In this document: in pieces, positions 35,107 to 45,114 of the stretch
Numbering within the stretch: position 1 is the stretch's first letter
Layout of the letters: the number at the start of each line of letters is the position of its first letter
Origin: Wyeomyia smithii
Lineage: Eukaryota > Arthropoda > Insecta > Diptera > Culicidae
DNA: 64,000 bases
Direction of reading: 5' to 3'
Assembly (NCBI RefSeq): GCF_029784165.1
Contig: NC_073694.1
Location: 160,387,495 to 160,451,494, forward strand
Made by a program: the position numbers and the translations under genes
Notes under the pieces: model-generated
What the model was told of the DNA's origin: nothing
What the model saw: only the letters and a program-made list of their open reading frames with translations
Database searches by the model: none

Positions 35107-35283
35107 TGATCGGTCACGTGGAAGATATTCAACTAAAGGAGATCACGTGGAGTGTTTCAATAGCAGCGTTTATCTGTGCGTCTGAAGCAATGACCGAATT
35201 AAACGTATTCTTGAAATGCGCAGCAAAAAGTTCGTCTTTTAAGAATAAGCATACTGCTAAACCTTCCTCTTTTTTCTTAGAAG

Positions 35284-36002
35284 TCACAAATAACCAGAAC
35301 AGTTTCGGGTTTTTACGAAGTCTTGTTGCTTGTGCAAGGTATATCGTCGGTACAAGAAACGATTGTAGGAGGGGTAATTATTACTGGCCAAGCTGAACTG
35401 CTGTTTAGAGAGTGGACAGCGTAGTCTACTGTAAGCACGTAAAGCAGAAGATCTGAGACGTTTCAAACGTCGCAAATGTGCATTGCCCCAAGGTGGCTTT
35501 CGAGGAGGTTGGCGGACAGGTACCGAGTCTAATATCAGTTGTTTCAAAATATGTGTGAAGTGATTGACAGCATCCCCTAGAGGTTTAGATCCTACCTGAG
35601 AGTCACTGACGGCTCGAGCTGATCCATCAAGTCCGCGCAGACGCTTATTTGCTCGGCGTATTCCTGGCAAAGGCCAGTTTGGTGTTAATGCGGTTGTTGT
35701 TTTGGGGGCAAGCTGTTTAATTTCTTGTCGCAGTTCATCTATTGCGCTTGTAAGCGACGAGAGCGGTGAAGTTTCATCGGCTCGATGAGACATCATGCGA
35801 AAGTGTGAATTTTCAAAGAGATCTGCGCATTCATCACACATCCACAACAGATTATTCTTGTTTGATGCAAAATAATTCGACAGAGCACGAGAGACACCTG
35901 AGCACGAATTGTTCATATGAAACATCGCTCCACAATATCCACGGCATCGACAAAGTCGATGCCATTTATAGCATCATTACATTTTTTACATAATTTTGCC
36001 AT
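35284..36002 (-). pseudogene. LINE D ORF1 PHD finger fused to ORF2 linker
   Basis: From an ATG at 36002 the minus strand reads MAKLCKKCNDAINGIDFVD. After a frame shift it continues YCGAMFHMNNSC, then NNLLWMCDECADLFEN. The Cys/His spacing (CxxC, CxxC, H..C, CxxC) fits a PHD finger like that at the start of CR1-type ORF1 proteins. The frame then passes into SSLTSAIDELRQEIKQLAP, PPRKPPWGNAHLRRLKRLRS and SKQQFSLASNNYPSYNRFLY, which belong to the region just before RT. The endonuclease is deleted between them. Inactive. Confidence 0.7.
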
Positions 36003-36016
36003 GACTAGCGGGGATC
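35992..36016 (+). repeat. Left target-site duplication (25 bp) of CATGCT element copy 2
   Basis: Identical to 39080-39104; the core is TTGCCATGACTAGCGGGGAT. It spans the start codon of LINE D ORF1 on the minus strand. Confidence 0.9.
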
Positions 36017-39000
36017 GAAGAGGGAATGGCAACATGACCTACTCAAGTCGGGCTTTTCAATCGCGGATATTTTAACAGTGTTTTGAGTGTGTCAATTAAA
36101 GAGAATTATTAAAAATTGGCTGCAAGTGATAAAAACTAATATATTGCAGCATCTTGTGTTAAGGTGTTTTTAAAATAGTTGCAGAAATGTGAGAATTTTG
36201 AGTGAAAATAGTCTTTTAGAAGTGGTAGCCATGATGCGTAGCCCCAGCCCCAGCAAATGAAGGGAGTAACATGCAGCAGCTAAAGTAGTAGTTGTGATAT
36301 GTGCTTGAAACTAAATACCGCTGCTTGCTTCGGGATGATGGTCTGTTCGTCAAAATGTTTGCTTTTGGTGTTATGCTTTTGGTGTCAATTCTATCGTATC
36401 GGAACAATTTTTCAATTCCCCCTCTTTGAGTTATCCAATTTTGAGTGAAGAGGCATTAGTGTTTGTGCAAAAAAGGCAAAAATATATGGAATTTTGGTTT
36501 AAGTTTGGTGTTAATGTTGTCTTGTGTTGGTGCCATAAAATGGTAATGAAACTGTTTACGGGACAATGAACTGTCGTTGCCAGGGTGCATAGTGCAAATA
36601 GCTCGAACAGCAACGGTGGAGTCGGTTGTAAGTCGGCAAATTGTCGTGTTAGTGAAATGTTGGTGTGTAGTAACGATCCTACCGGTGTTTAATCCTCCTT
36701 ATGTTAGTCCGTGCGAAGCAGCGCGAATCGATACCACGGTTCAAAGCAAAAGCGGTAATTTGAAGATAAGTATCGGTGGTGATGTTGGTGATATTTTGTG
36801 TAAACATTATTGGTAGATTGGTAGGATGCCTAATATGTTGCTCAAAGTTTGTTAAGTTTACGAAACAGGCGAAGTCGAAATGTTGTGTTGTGGAGTTGTG
36901 CTCTTTTGATTTTTCGAGCTTTTGAGCAGATGTTTTATATATTTATATACTATGTCCTGATTATGACTAGTTTGGTATTAAAGCACCAAATTTGCGTTTA
37001 TATTCTGGCGTCGTGCACATAGAATCGCGGTGATGGACAAGGAGAAAGTACTTTGTGAGCAAATTTAATGGTTTATGTTGATACACAAAAAATGTGCTAT
37101 TTTGGCGGAGTTTTACCTGAGCGGCCTCATTTTTGCTTAACTAGGAGAGGTTTGTTTTCGGATCTTCGGCTGAAATAATTTAATAAATTTAAAAATTATT
37201 CAATAAAAAAAAGCTAGTTTCCTAGAATCCTATGTTGTTATTATATTTTTACGATTCAAATAACTAAAACTTAGACATAGTTGTGTAGGTATTTTGTCAA
37301 GCTTCATTTCATGATTTTTAGGTTTTTAAGCAAATATTGATTTTTAAGTGACTGTTGAGTTTGACTTTCGATGATTGTTCAGTCAGCCTGAAATAATCAT
37401 GATTGGTTTGTCTTGTAAATAATTTTAAGACTTTTGATTATTATGTACATCTACACCTGATGTTTGCACTTAATGTTTTAGATGCACCAAGCTTTGCCAT
37501 TTTTCTATCTTTCCAAGTGCATCACATCCATTATAAGGTAATGAATAACTCAACTTAGTAATGAGCCAACATAACGCATAGTATACCTCGAATCCGTCAT
37601 CTACCGCGGTTTTGCACGGTCAGGCTTCAAATAGGGTTCTATCAGCCAATCATGTTCTCACCTTGAGAGCAATGATGTGGTTTGTGGAAGCTGGGAGTAT
37701 GGTGCAGTGATAATACATGTGATCTTATGTTTCACTTTTTCGATTTTTCTAGCTTTTGGGCTGTTTATGTTTTGTATACTATGTTCCAACAAGGACTAGG
37801 TCGGCATTTTGTTAACAAACTTAAGACTATATATTGGTCAATATGGAAATTTGCATTTTAAATTATTTGTATGGCTTTGTATGCATGAAACTTTGCCAAT
37901 TTTTCTATTTAATAGGCAACATTCGCATCGACAACTAAGAGAGAATCGGCGTGAAATGTCGCGTCCCGGAGTATCTGCGTCGGTAGGAGGAAATAGAGAG
38001 GTCCTGCATAGTGCTTCGATGTAAACCGCGTTTTCGGCTCGGAAAAATTTTACTTATATGAACGTTTTCGGAATATAATGATTTCGACGGGTATACCCAG
38101 ATACTTGTTCATGTCTCACTGTGACTGTTTAACCGAAGATTTGGTCCGGCCGATAAATATCGCGATTAACGAAAACGCGATGTATACCTTCCAAAGAATC
38201 GCGTCGGCCGACGTGCATTCGTTTCTTCGAAAGTATTCGGGATTGACAAATAGCTGATTGGCTATATCGCGTGCGTAGTACGAAGAGGATCGCGACGTTT
38301 GGCAAGAAAAATAGTCATGATTAGTTTTCGTAATAAGCGCGCAACATTGTTATATTCTGTTTTTCAGGTGTGTTTTTCGCGGGATCCTATCGTTTTTTTT
38401 GGAGCAGACAAAGTGTGAACGAGAAACGTCGTTGATTGATCTGTTAGGAAGATAATGTCCGGTTGACCGAACGCCTAGAGACTCCGCGTCGATATCTTCA
38501 TGAGGTCGAAAGGTCAACAACGCGCAATTGATTTCGGTGTAAAGAGGATCACCTTACGAGGAGATATCATATCATTTGAAATTGTTCCAATTTGATCAAA
38601 GGTCCAGTACTCTTGCGTACGGCTTATTGTTGCGGTGTTACATTGTCAAACTTGATAGGTTCGAATCGCATTATGAATACCGGGGCGGATATACTGAACC
38701 TGTTCGCGCGATACTTGTTCTAAAGAACCCGACACTCGAAACCAGCGCATCGTTTACCAAAACGAACCCTGCTGTGTACCTTGCCCTTTTTCCAACATCC
38801 CAGTGATTTCTCGTGGAAGTGCAGAGGTGTTCTCGGCTTCCAATAAGCGAGTATCACGTCAACATTTTCCTATACCAATTCCTTCTATGACCTGCATTCG
38901 GACGCGGCCGGCGCTGGTATTGCCTATTATAAAGATTAAGGTCACCAGCTTTTACACATTGAGGATGCATGTTGGTCCCAAGCATCATCTTTTGGTTCTC

Positions 39001-39079
39001 TGTGTAATTACAGCTGATCTGGCAATAACGGAGTAGCAATCGCGGGCGGTCAATCATGCTCATGCTCATGCTCATGCTC
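36017..39079 (+). mobile_element. CATGCT-tailed non-coding retroposon, copy 2 (3.06 kb)
   Basis: Bounded by identical 25-bp direct repeats and ending in CATGCT hexamers. Inserted 14 bases upstream of the LINE D start codon. From about 37170 it aligns along its length with copy 1 (from about 7240), including GTAAACCGCGTTT, AACGCGATGTATAC, AAGAGGATCACC, TACGAGGAGATATC and ATTGAGGATGCATGTT. It is about 970 bp longer at the 5' end with no match to copy 1. A ~100-bp motif (GATTTTTCGAGCTTTTG near 36910, GATTTTTCTAGCTTTTGG near 37740, each followed by TATGTYC.A..ATGACTAG-like sequence) occurs twice in this copy. No frame above about 80 codons. Confidence 0.8.
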
Positions 39080-39104
39080 AATTTTGCCATGACTAGCGGG
39101 GATC
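39080..39104 (+). repeat. Right target-site duplication (25 bp) of copy 2
   Basis: Matches 35992-36016 exactly; LINE D leader sequence continues to its right. Confidence 0.9.
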
Positions 39105-40213
39105 AGGTCGCCTTCAAGCAGGCAGAACGAACAAAACGGATGATGCTAAGCTGCTACTCTAGCCAAACAATAGCAATGCCAGCAAGAAGCACTATGGGAG
39201 ATCGAAAATCCTGAAATCTCGCACTATGACACTGTACTTCACTCTTCTGATGATCACAGGTTGATCAATTAAACGCACGAAAGTTCAAATGAATATTTCA
39301 GCAAGGTAGAACGGTAAAAATACCTAATCGAAATTGAGCAATAAAATCACGTAAACACAATGATGCAGTGATGCTTATTTGATAGGATGTTTCCAAAAAT
39401 ATCTGTATTGGATGGTATTTGTGGTTCCCATGGTTCTGTGGTTAGCGATGTCGATCGGCTAGCTCTCCCACACGGTTGTGATATCGGGTTCGATTCACGA
39501 TCAGGCTGAGGATCTTTTCGAGCTGGAAATTTTCTCGATTCAGCACTGGGGCACGATGTATCGTTGTTCCTATCCTACACATGCAAAATGTACCAAAAAA
39601 AGAAAATCGATAATAAATTATCTCAACCAATATAGGTGATCAGGCTAGCGTGCGATATTGTTTATTTGGCCTTGTTTTCACCTCCCATCGGTTAAAATCT
39701 GCGTTCAAATCAAGGCTCTATATTTTTCATACAATACAATAGTTATTATCGGAAAATCACGAATTTCCGCATTTTGGTGGACTCTTAGCTAGCTTTTCAA
39801 TACATTGATGCATGAAGGAAAGAAAACTGTTAAAAATAGCCTGAGTTATCAACTTTTGAAAGTGGACAATTTCCGTGGCGCTCTCGATGATTTCGGTTCC
39901 ATATTGTAGCCGTAAGACGTAATTCTACGTCAAAAACGTAACGCTCGCGTAGGCAAAAGTCTGCAAAAATATGCACACATTACTAAAAAATCTGAGCAAA
40001 TAAAAGGAGACTCAGACAAAAATCTGCAGATTCCATGGAAAAACTTCAAATATCTGATTGTTAAAAAAATCTGCACACGGATTCTAAAAATCTGCTTTTT
40101 GCAGACTAATCAGACTAAACTTCTGTTACCCCTGTACGCGATCGTAGTGTTCACGTTTAATGCGGCGGGTTAATTTTCGAGCACTTCGTGAGTCATACAC
40201 AGAGAGAAAAACA
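39105..40213. other. LINE D 5' leader remnant, then unassigned sequence
   Basis: The start should be LINE D leader; its end is undefined. At 39955-40110 the word AAAAATCTGC recurs about six times at irregular spacing. No gene seen. Confidence 0.4.
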
Positions 40214-42193
40214 CTTAACCTTCATTGCATCCTGAAAAAACTTACGTTGTTTACCCTGGTGTGTGGTTTTCCACACATACAACATTTAAATTTGTTTTGG
40301 ACAAGAAACAACTTAATTTTGCTCCAAACTTATTTTTTTTTCTTGAGTGCATACATACCTGAAGCTATAGGTACCAAATAATCCTGTTTCGAAAATCGAA
40401 TGAGGTATGTATGTGTGCGGAAGTATGTGTATGTGTGTATATTTTCATTCTTACGACCATTATATCTCGATTTTTTCAGCATCGGCTGAACCGATTCGAT
40501 TGTTCTTCTTCGAGTTTGAAAGAGCTTAAAGTCTTGTTATTTGACGAAAAATATCGTTTTGATTCGAAGGTTCATTCAGAAATGACGTAACGAAATGTGG
40601 TCAGCTTGTATAGGAACTAATAAACTAACCGATTTTTTCTTCCAGCGGTTTGACTGATTTGAGTCCTTTTGGTGCTAGATGCGTTTGTTAGGATTTGGAG
40701 GGTAGATTTTTATTCAAAAATATACTTGAAATTAAATGACAACTTCGAAAGATATGTTGAAAAAAAAAAAAAAACAAAACGTGTGAAAACGCCTAGTACA
40801 TTGCAGTATCTTGGAGGTAACTAATTGAATGATATCATGCGGAGTGTACAAAAACAATCTTGAAAAATACATTTGGATTATCTCAGCAATGGATGTATTG
40901 ATTTGATTCCTTGGCTGCAATTGGAAGGGCTTGAAGGCCATTAGGTCATCATCGGACATTTGTTTGATCCGATGGTTCATGCAAAAGTTACAAAACAAAA
41001 CGTGTTTACATGATATGAGACCAATTAAACATGCCATGATAGCAATTGAACAAAAAATAAATCCTAACATCGGTTTGACCAAATGAAGCAATTTGGTGCT
41101 AGGAATGTTCGTAAGAATATTCTGAAATCTATGCTAAGCAAAGTAAGCAAAGCCTTGGTGCTACATTCTGATTCGTTCATTATACACAGACTTCGCAGTC
41201 GAATGTTTAATGTAAAGGACAATTGCGGGACTAGCGTTACGATCCTACTAACACTAACAGTTTCTCCCGAGCCGAGACTCGAACCCACGACGACTGGCTT
41301 GTTGGACCATCCTGGGAGATCCATTGTAAATTTATTTCAATATACCTAAAAATGCGAGTATACATGTCTTGCAGTAGACATAGAACTGTGTAAATGTTGA
41401 ACACTGCTCAACCAGGCTGTGCAAACACTAAATAGGTACTTTTAGCACTAGCGTATTCGTAACCCATATGTGTGAAAATTCTCACACTGGGATGAAACAG
41501 ATAAACACATACTTTTACACATGTCCCACGTAGCCTTTTGATTGATTTGATTCTGATGCGAATTACAAGAATGCACCTTTATACATTTCTAAAATCAGTC
41601 AAACCGTTGGAAAAAAATCAATTAGTTTATCAGTTCCCATGTAAATTGATCACCTTTTGTTACGTCATTTTTGAATGAACCTTCGGATCAAAACGATATT
41701 TTCCATCAACTAACTAGACTTTAAGCTCTTTCAAACGCGTCTAAGAACAATCGAATCGGTTCAGCCGTTGCTGAGAAACTCGAGATATATTGGTCGTAAG
41801 AATGAAAATATACACACATACACATACTTCCGCACACATACACACCTTATTCGATTTTTGAAACAGGATTAATTGGTACCTATAGCTTCAGGTATGAAAG
41901 CACTCAATGAAAAATAAAATATGTTTGGGGCAAAATTAAGTTGTTTCTTGTCCAAAATAAATTCGAATGTTGTATGTGTGGGGATACACACACCAGGGTA
42001 AACAACGTAAGTTTTTAAATATCTCATCAACCAAAAATATTTTTCCCTTGGAGAAAATGTATTTTGTGTAAGATTGATGGTTTAGCAATTGTCAAGAAAT
42101 TTCATCAAAATCGATCGAGAAGTTTTCGAAAAAAAAAATAAAAACAAAATTCATTTGTGTGGTTTTCCACACAAGGGTTCAACGAAGGTTAAG
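40214..42193. mobile_element. Long-armed inverted-repeat element (~2 kb) containing a SINE
   Basis: Left end CTTAACCTTCATTGCATCC and right end (reverse complement) CTTAACCTTCGTTGAACCC. Arms of roughly 500 bases (40214-40740 and 41560-42193) are inverted copies. Each has CCACACA near the start, GTTTCTTGTCCA/TGGACAAGAAAC, ACATACTTCCGCACACATAC/GTATGTGTGCGGAAGTATGT and GGCTGAACCGATTCGATTGT. No transposase is seen. The loop holds the minus-strand SINE (41134-41322) and a further partial arm-like stretch (41050-41100). The transcript could form a long hairpin. Confidence 0.8.
41134..41322 (-). mobile_element. tRNA-derived SINE, Feilai-like, minus copy
   Basis: Reverse-complement relative of 26519-26724. 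B-box region GTGGGTTCGAGTCTC at 41274-41288, body GTCTGTGTATAATGAACGAA, and a TTTGCTTACTTTGCTTAGC tail at its 3' end (about 41134-41152). The A-box side is truncated or diverged. Sits in the loop of the inverted-repeat element. Confidence 0.85.
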
Positions 42194-42310
42194 AATTTCA
42201 TAAGTTACAACTTATGAACATCAGACACTTATGCATTACATACAAGCTTATAAATTTCATAAGTATATTTTAAGATTTTTATATAAACGTCATGTGCATC
42301 CCATACACGT

Positions 42311-42325
42311 AACTTATGATTTTCA
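42311..42325. repeat. Left 15-bp direct repeat flanking hammerhead-like insert
   Basis: AACTTATGATTTTCA, repeated exactly at 42432-42446; reads as a target-site duplication. Confidence 0.85.
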
Positions 42326-42431
42326 AAGGTTGGTCTGTCTTTTGGCTTTCTCAGTCTTTAGGGAGGAAAAACACGACAATTTAGCAAAATTGCCCGACGT
42401 TTCGGCCGTTTTGGTGGCCTTTTTCAAGGGA
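42326..42431 (-). mobile_element. 106-bp retroposon with hammerhead-ribozyme-like core
   Basis: Short insert between 15-bp direct repeats (42311-42325, 42432-42446). On the minus strand it begins CCCTTGAAAAAGGCC, ACCAAAAC, GGCCGAAACGTCGGGC. A stem-forming GGCC...GGCC pair is followed by GAAAC and GTCGGGC, the layout of a hammerhead ribozyme (stem II, GAAA, stem III). The usual CUGAUGA box is degenerate here (TTGAAAAA), so self-cleavage is doubtful. Such motifs are spread in arthropods by Penelope-like elements and small hammerhead retroposons. Alternatively it is the truncated 3' end of a LINE. Confidence 0.55.
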
Positions 42432-42446
42432 AACTTATGATTTTCA
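42432..42446. repeat. Right 15-bp direct repeat flanking hammerhead-like insert
   Basis: Matches 42311-42325. Confidence 0.85.
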
Positions 42447-42961
42447 TTAACTAACGTCAACAGAGTGAAAATTCCATATTCATTAGGGTGGGGAATTGTT
42501 ATATGGAAAAAACGAAACTTGATAGCAGAAAGCCAGAACCAAGTTTTTTTTGTTCTATTTTGGGCCCCAAACAATCCTGAATTTATTGGAAGTTGCTTTT
42601 GTCTCCGCTTGGCGCATTGCATTTTAAATTTATATGGAGATTTGTATGGAAAAACCAACATTTTTGCATTTTCCATTCTAAAGAGCTCAAAATGGCTCAA
42701 ATCATAGGTTTCATGACTTCAAATGTTAGGTTTTTTGATGCCCAACAACTTGGCCGAAGATATTAAATAGCTAGGGTGTGCCAAAAAAATACTAGAGCTG
42801 TTCAAAGTTGCGTATGTCGAAATTTATGTTGCAAATCATTTTTTCTGCCAACACTGCAAGTATACCGGCGTCAGTCAGATTTCCATCAGAGGCATGGGCG
42901 TAGCCAGAATTTAAAATAGGGGGGGCAAGCTCTTTGAAATTTTAGAAGTAAAAATATGGTA

Positions 42962-43090
42962 CACTAAGGTCGCTTTTTACGCGGTTGTTTTTACGCGGCT
43001 TTTTTACGTGGATTCCGGAATTTACGCGGATTTCGAAATTTACGCGTTTTTTTACACGGCACGTATCCCCCGCGTAAAAAGCGACTAAGT
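42962..43090. mobile_element. Small GTCGCTTTTTACGCG-type MITE, copy 1
   Basis: Starts CTAAGGTCGCTTTTTACGCG and ends GCGTAAAAAGCGACTAAG (inverted). The interior is repeated blocks of TTTACGCGG and GGATTCCGGAATTTACGCGG. Same family as 47619-47832. Confidence 0.85.
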
Positions 43091-43117
43091 TCATTTAAAC
43101 CTTCGGACATATTATTT

Positions 43118-43480
43118 TGGCGACGAGGATCTCAAGAATCCACGAACATGGCAGAAGATAAAGTTGATTAGCAGCCGCAACCGGGAGTTCAAGATATGAT
43201 TCACAAGATGGCCCAAATTTTACAGCGGATAGCGGTCCAGCAGCAGCAGCGTCAGTATTAAACCCCGGAGCAGATTTTGGAGTTCCTCTCTTCGAACATC
43301 ATCGAGTTTGTCTTCGACGAAGAAAACGGAGTTACGTTCGGACGTTGTTGTTTAACCGCTACCAGGACGTTTACTTCTCCGGAAGCTGGACACTACATCC
43401 TGTCATAGCTTCCCAAGGACGTGAAGATTGAAGACACAGTCAAGATTCTCATTAAAATCTTCGGGCATCAAACGTCAAAC
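43118..43480 (+). pseudogene. LTR-retrotransposon primer site and gag N-terminus fragment
   Basis: TGGCGACGAGGA at 43118-43129 is complementary to a tRNA ending TCCTCGTCGCCA, as in arthropod tRNA-Ser. It is the position of a Ty3/gypsy primer-binding site. An ATG at 43148 opens a gag-like frame: MIHKMAQILQRIAVQQQQRQ, then TPEQILEFLSSNIIEFVFDE. Two in-frame stops (about 43169 and 43259) and a later shift make it dead. Only about 360 bases survive. Found within the hAT relic, opposite in strand to its transposase. Confidence 0.65.
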
Positions 43481-44107
43481 GTTCCGGAAGCGGTTCACGT
43501 GTCTTTCCACAATTGTTGTTGACCCGATTGTCTGCCGATGAACACTCAGCAAGCAGAGAGCACTCAACCGCTGTTCAAGTATTGTTGACCTCAGCCAGGT
43601 TTTCACCCGACGTAATGTGCCGAACGAGCGTTCAATCGCATGTTTCCATGGTAGAGCAAGTGCATTTTTAACTGCTTTCTCAGTCGCAGGAAAGAAAGAA
43701 CGGGCTTTAGCTAGCAGGTCTATAACATCCAACTTTTCAAAGTTCTTACGATCTGCTCTCATACTGCTGCAATGTTAATACAAAACTTCCACCTCTCCAA
43801 CAAAATTGTCAACTTCATGAAAAATTACGAAATTTTCGGTTTTGCGCTTGAATTCTTTCAACGACATGCGTATTACGTTAGCGGGATGCAGCAGGGACAA
43901 CGTGTAGGCAGGTGCACTATCTTCATCGTACCGTGTTTTCAGCGAGGTTACAAGAGAATCAAGGTAAGGAATTGTCACGGCTTGGTTCCAATACTCCAAG
44001 CTAGTTGATGCAGGCGAATTTGCCCGATACTTTTGCCGCTGCAATATCCTTGGTGGATCAACTAAAAAACCTGTGCAATTCCACGCAACATAGCGCAAGC
44101 ATTTCAA
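43475..44107 (-). pseudogene. hAT transposase, C-terminal part
   Basis: Two minus frames. The upstream one (44107-43775) has PPRILQRQKYRANSPA, SLEYWNQAVTIPYLDSLVTS and SLLHPANVI. The downstream one (43762-43475) has ALPWKHAIERSFGTLRRVKT and WLRSTILEQRLSALCLLSVH. The ERSFSTLRR..WLRST...RLSGL pattern is the hAT C-terminal dimerisation region of the ZMYM1/THAP-type lineages. The catalytic core upstream is mostly lost. Inactive. Confidence 0.85.
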
Positions 44108-44766
44108 TCAATTATTTTTGATCTGGCTGTTACTTTACACAGATGTTTGTGTTATTAGAATTATTGATAATAAAATTCTGCACCAATGTCAACATTTAGG
44201 GGGGGGGGGGGCAATGCCCCCCCCCTTGCCCCCTGGCTACGCCTATGATCAGAAGTAACCTCTGAAACACGTTGTAGATTCTACCTACGTCAAGAATGTT
44301 GACAATTTATTGATTTTTCTGTTTGCTTGATCCAAACTCGCTACGACAGGTTACTTCTGATGGGAATGCTACTGACGACGGTACATTGGTAATTTTGGCA
44401 GAAAACAAGATTTTCTGCATTTAAATCGACATACTCAACTTTGAACAGCTATAGCTCTTCTTAGGGACATTCTAGATCTTCAGTGTCTTCTGCAAAGTTG
44501 TTAGGCATCTAAAATACTATACTTTAACATAATGTAGTGCATTATTAGAGCATAATTGAGCTCTCTAGAAAGGTTAATGCAAAAAAAGTAGGTTTTCCCA
44601 TATGAATTTTCATACAAATTTGAAATGCAATGCGCCAAGCGGAGACAAAACCAATCGACATCCGGTAAGTTTAGGGTTGTTTGGGACCCCAAAAGGAACC
44701 AAAAAAACTTGGTTCTGAAAAATCGATCAATTTTCCCCACCCTAATATTCATATCCAGGGATGAAG

Positions 44767-45114
44767 ATTATCACCCGCGTTAATTTTTTTCGCAAGCGAA
44801 TTGCTCACTTAATAGGCACAATTCTGAACAACTGTGTATGACGAATTTGAAGTTCTCAAGTAGTACTACAACATTGTCGAGAAGAGTATTGTTCGTACTT
44901 ATACACCGGAGCTGTGATAGGACATTCTGGCAAATTATCGCGATAATTTTCTTAAATCTGCCCTCACGGCTCCGGTGTTTGAGTACGAGCAATACTTTCT
45001 TCGACAAAGTTGTAGTACTACTTGAGAACTTCAAGTTCGTCATACAAAGTTTTTTAAAAATGTGCATATCAAATGAGCTATCGGCTTGCGAAAAAAATGA
45101 GCGTGAGTAATAAT
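44767..45114. mobile_element. 348-bp palindromic (foldback) MITE
   Basis: Left and right halves are inverted copies for about 165 bases each. Shared strings include TTTTTTTCGCAAGC, TGTATGACGAA, TTGAAGTTCTCAAGTAGTAC, TACAAC.TTGTCGA, GTATTG.TCGTACT and CACCGGAGC. The centre is about 44940. Because the arms match, both strands translate to the same short peptide (TNLKFSSSTTTLS). No coding function, no clear target duplication. Confidence 0.9.

Larger units (their letters stand above)
34181..36002 (-). mobile_element. LINE D: CR1/Jockey-like element with PHD ORF1, internally deleted
   Basis: Minus-strand relic. An ORF1 start with a PHD-type finger (36002-35750) runs directly into the endonuclease-RT linker (about 35720-35290), so most of ORF1 and the whole endonuclease are missing. 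The RT follows (35106-34181). The 5' leader lies beyond the insertion at 36017-39079 and resumes at 39105. Broken by shifts and stops; truncated after RT. Confidence 0.8.
42893..44247. mobile_element. hAT-like transposon relic with 8-bp TSD
   Basis: Left end CATGGGCGTAGCCAG and right end inverted CATAGGCGTAGCCAG. Flanked by ATCAGAGG (42885-42892) and ATCAGAAG (44248-44255), an 8-bp duplication with one change. Eight-base duplications and the C-terminal transposase domain inside support hAT. G-rich and C-rich runs lie inside each end. It is nested in the TIR element 42483-44745 and itself holds a small MITE and a gag fragment. Confidence 0.85.
42483..44745. mobile_element. TIR element (about 0.9 kb without its insert), host of the hAT relic
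   Basis: Ends are inverted: TTAGGGTGGGGAA at 42483 and TTCCCCACCCTAA ending at 44745, flanked by TATTCA on both sides (42477-42482, 44746-44751). Long subterminal inverted similarity follows on both arms. Examples are the GGAACCAAG-type stretch, GTCTCCGCTTGGCGCATTGC with its inverse, CATTTTAAATTTATATGGA, ACTTTGAACAGCT and the CAGAAGAAC-like boxes. No transposase of its own is visible. The 6-bp duplication does not point clearly to one superfamily. Confidence 0.8.

Noticed and set aside
38650..38675. B-box-like GGTTCGAATCG in CATGCT element copy 2
   Set aside because: The matching position in copy 1 (AAGTTCGAATTG) does not keep it, and there is no A box at a suitable distance, so a pol III promoter is not supported.
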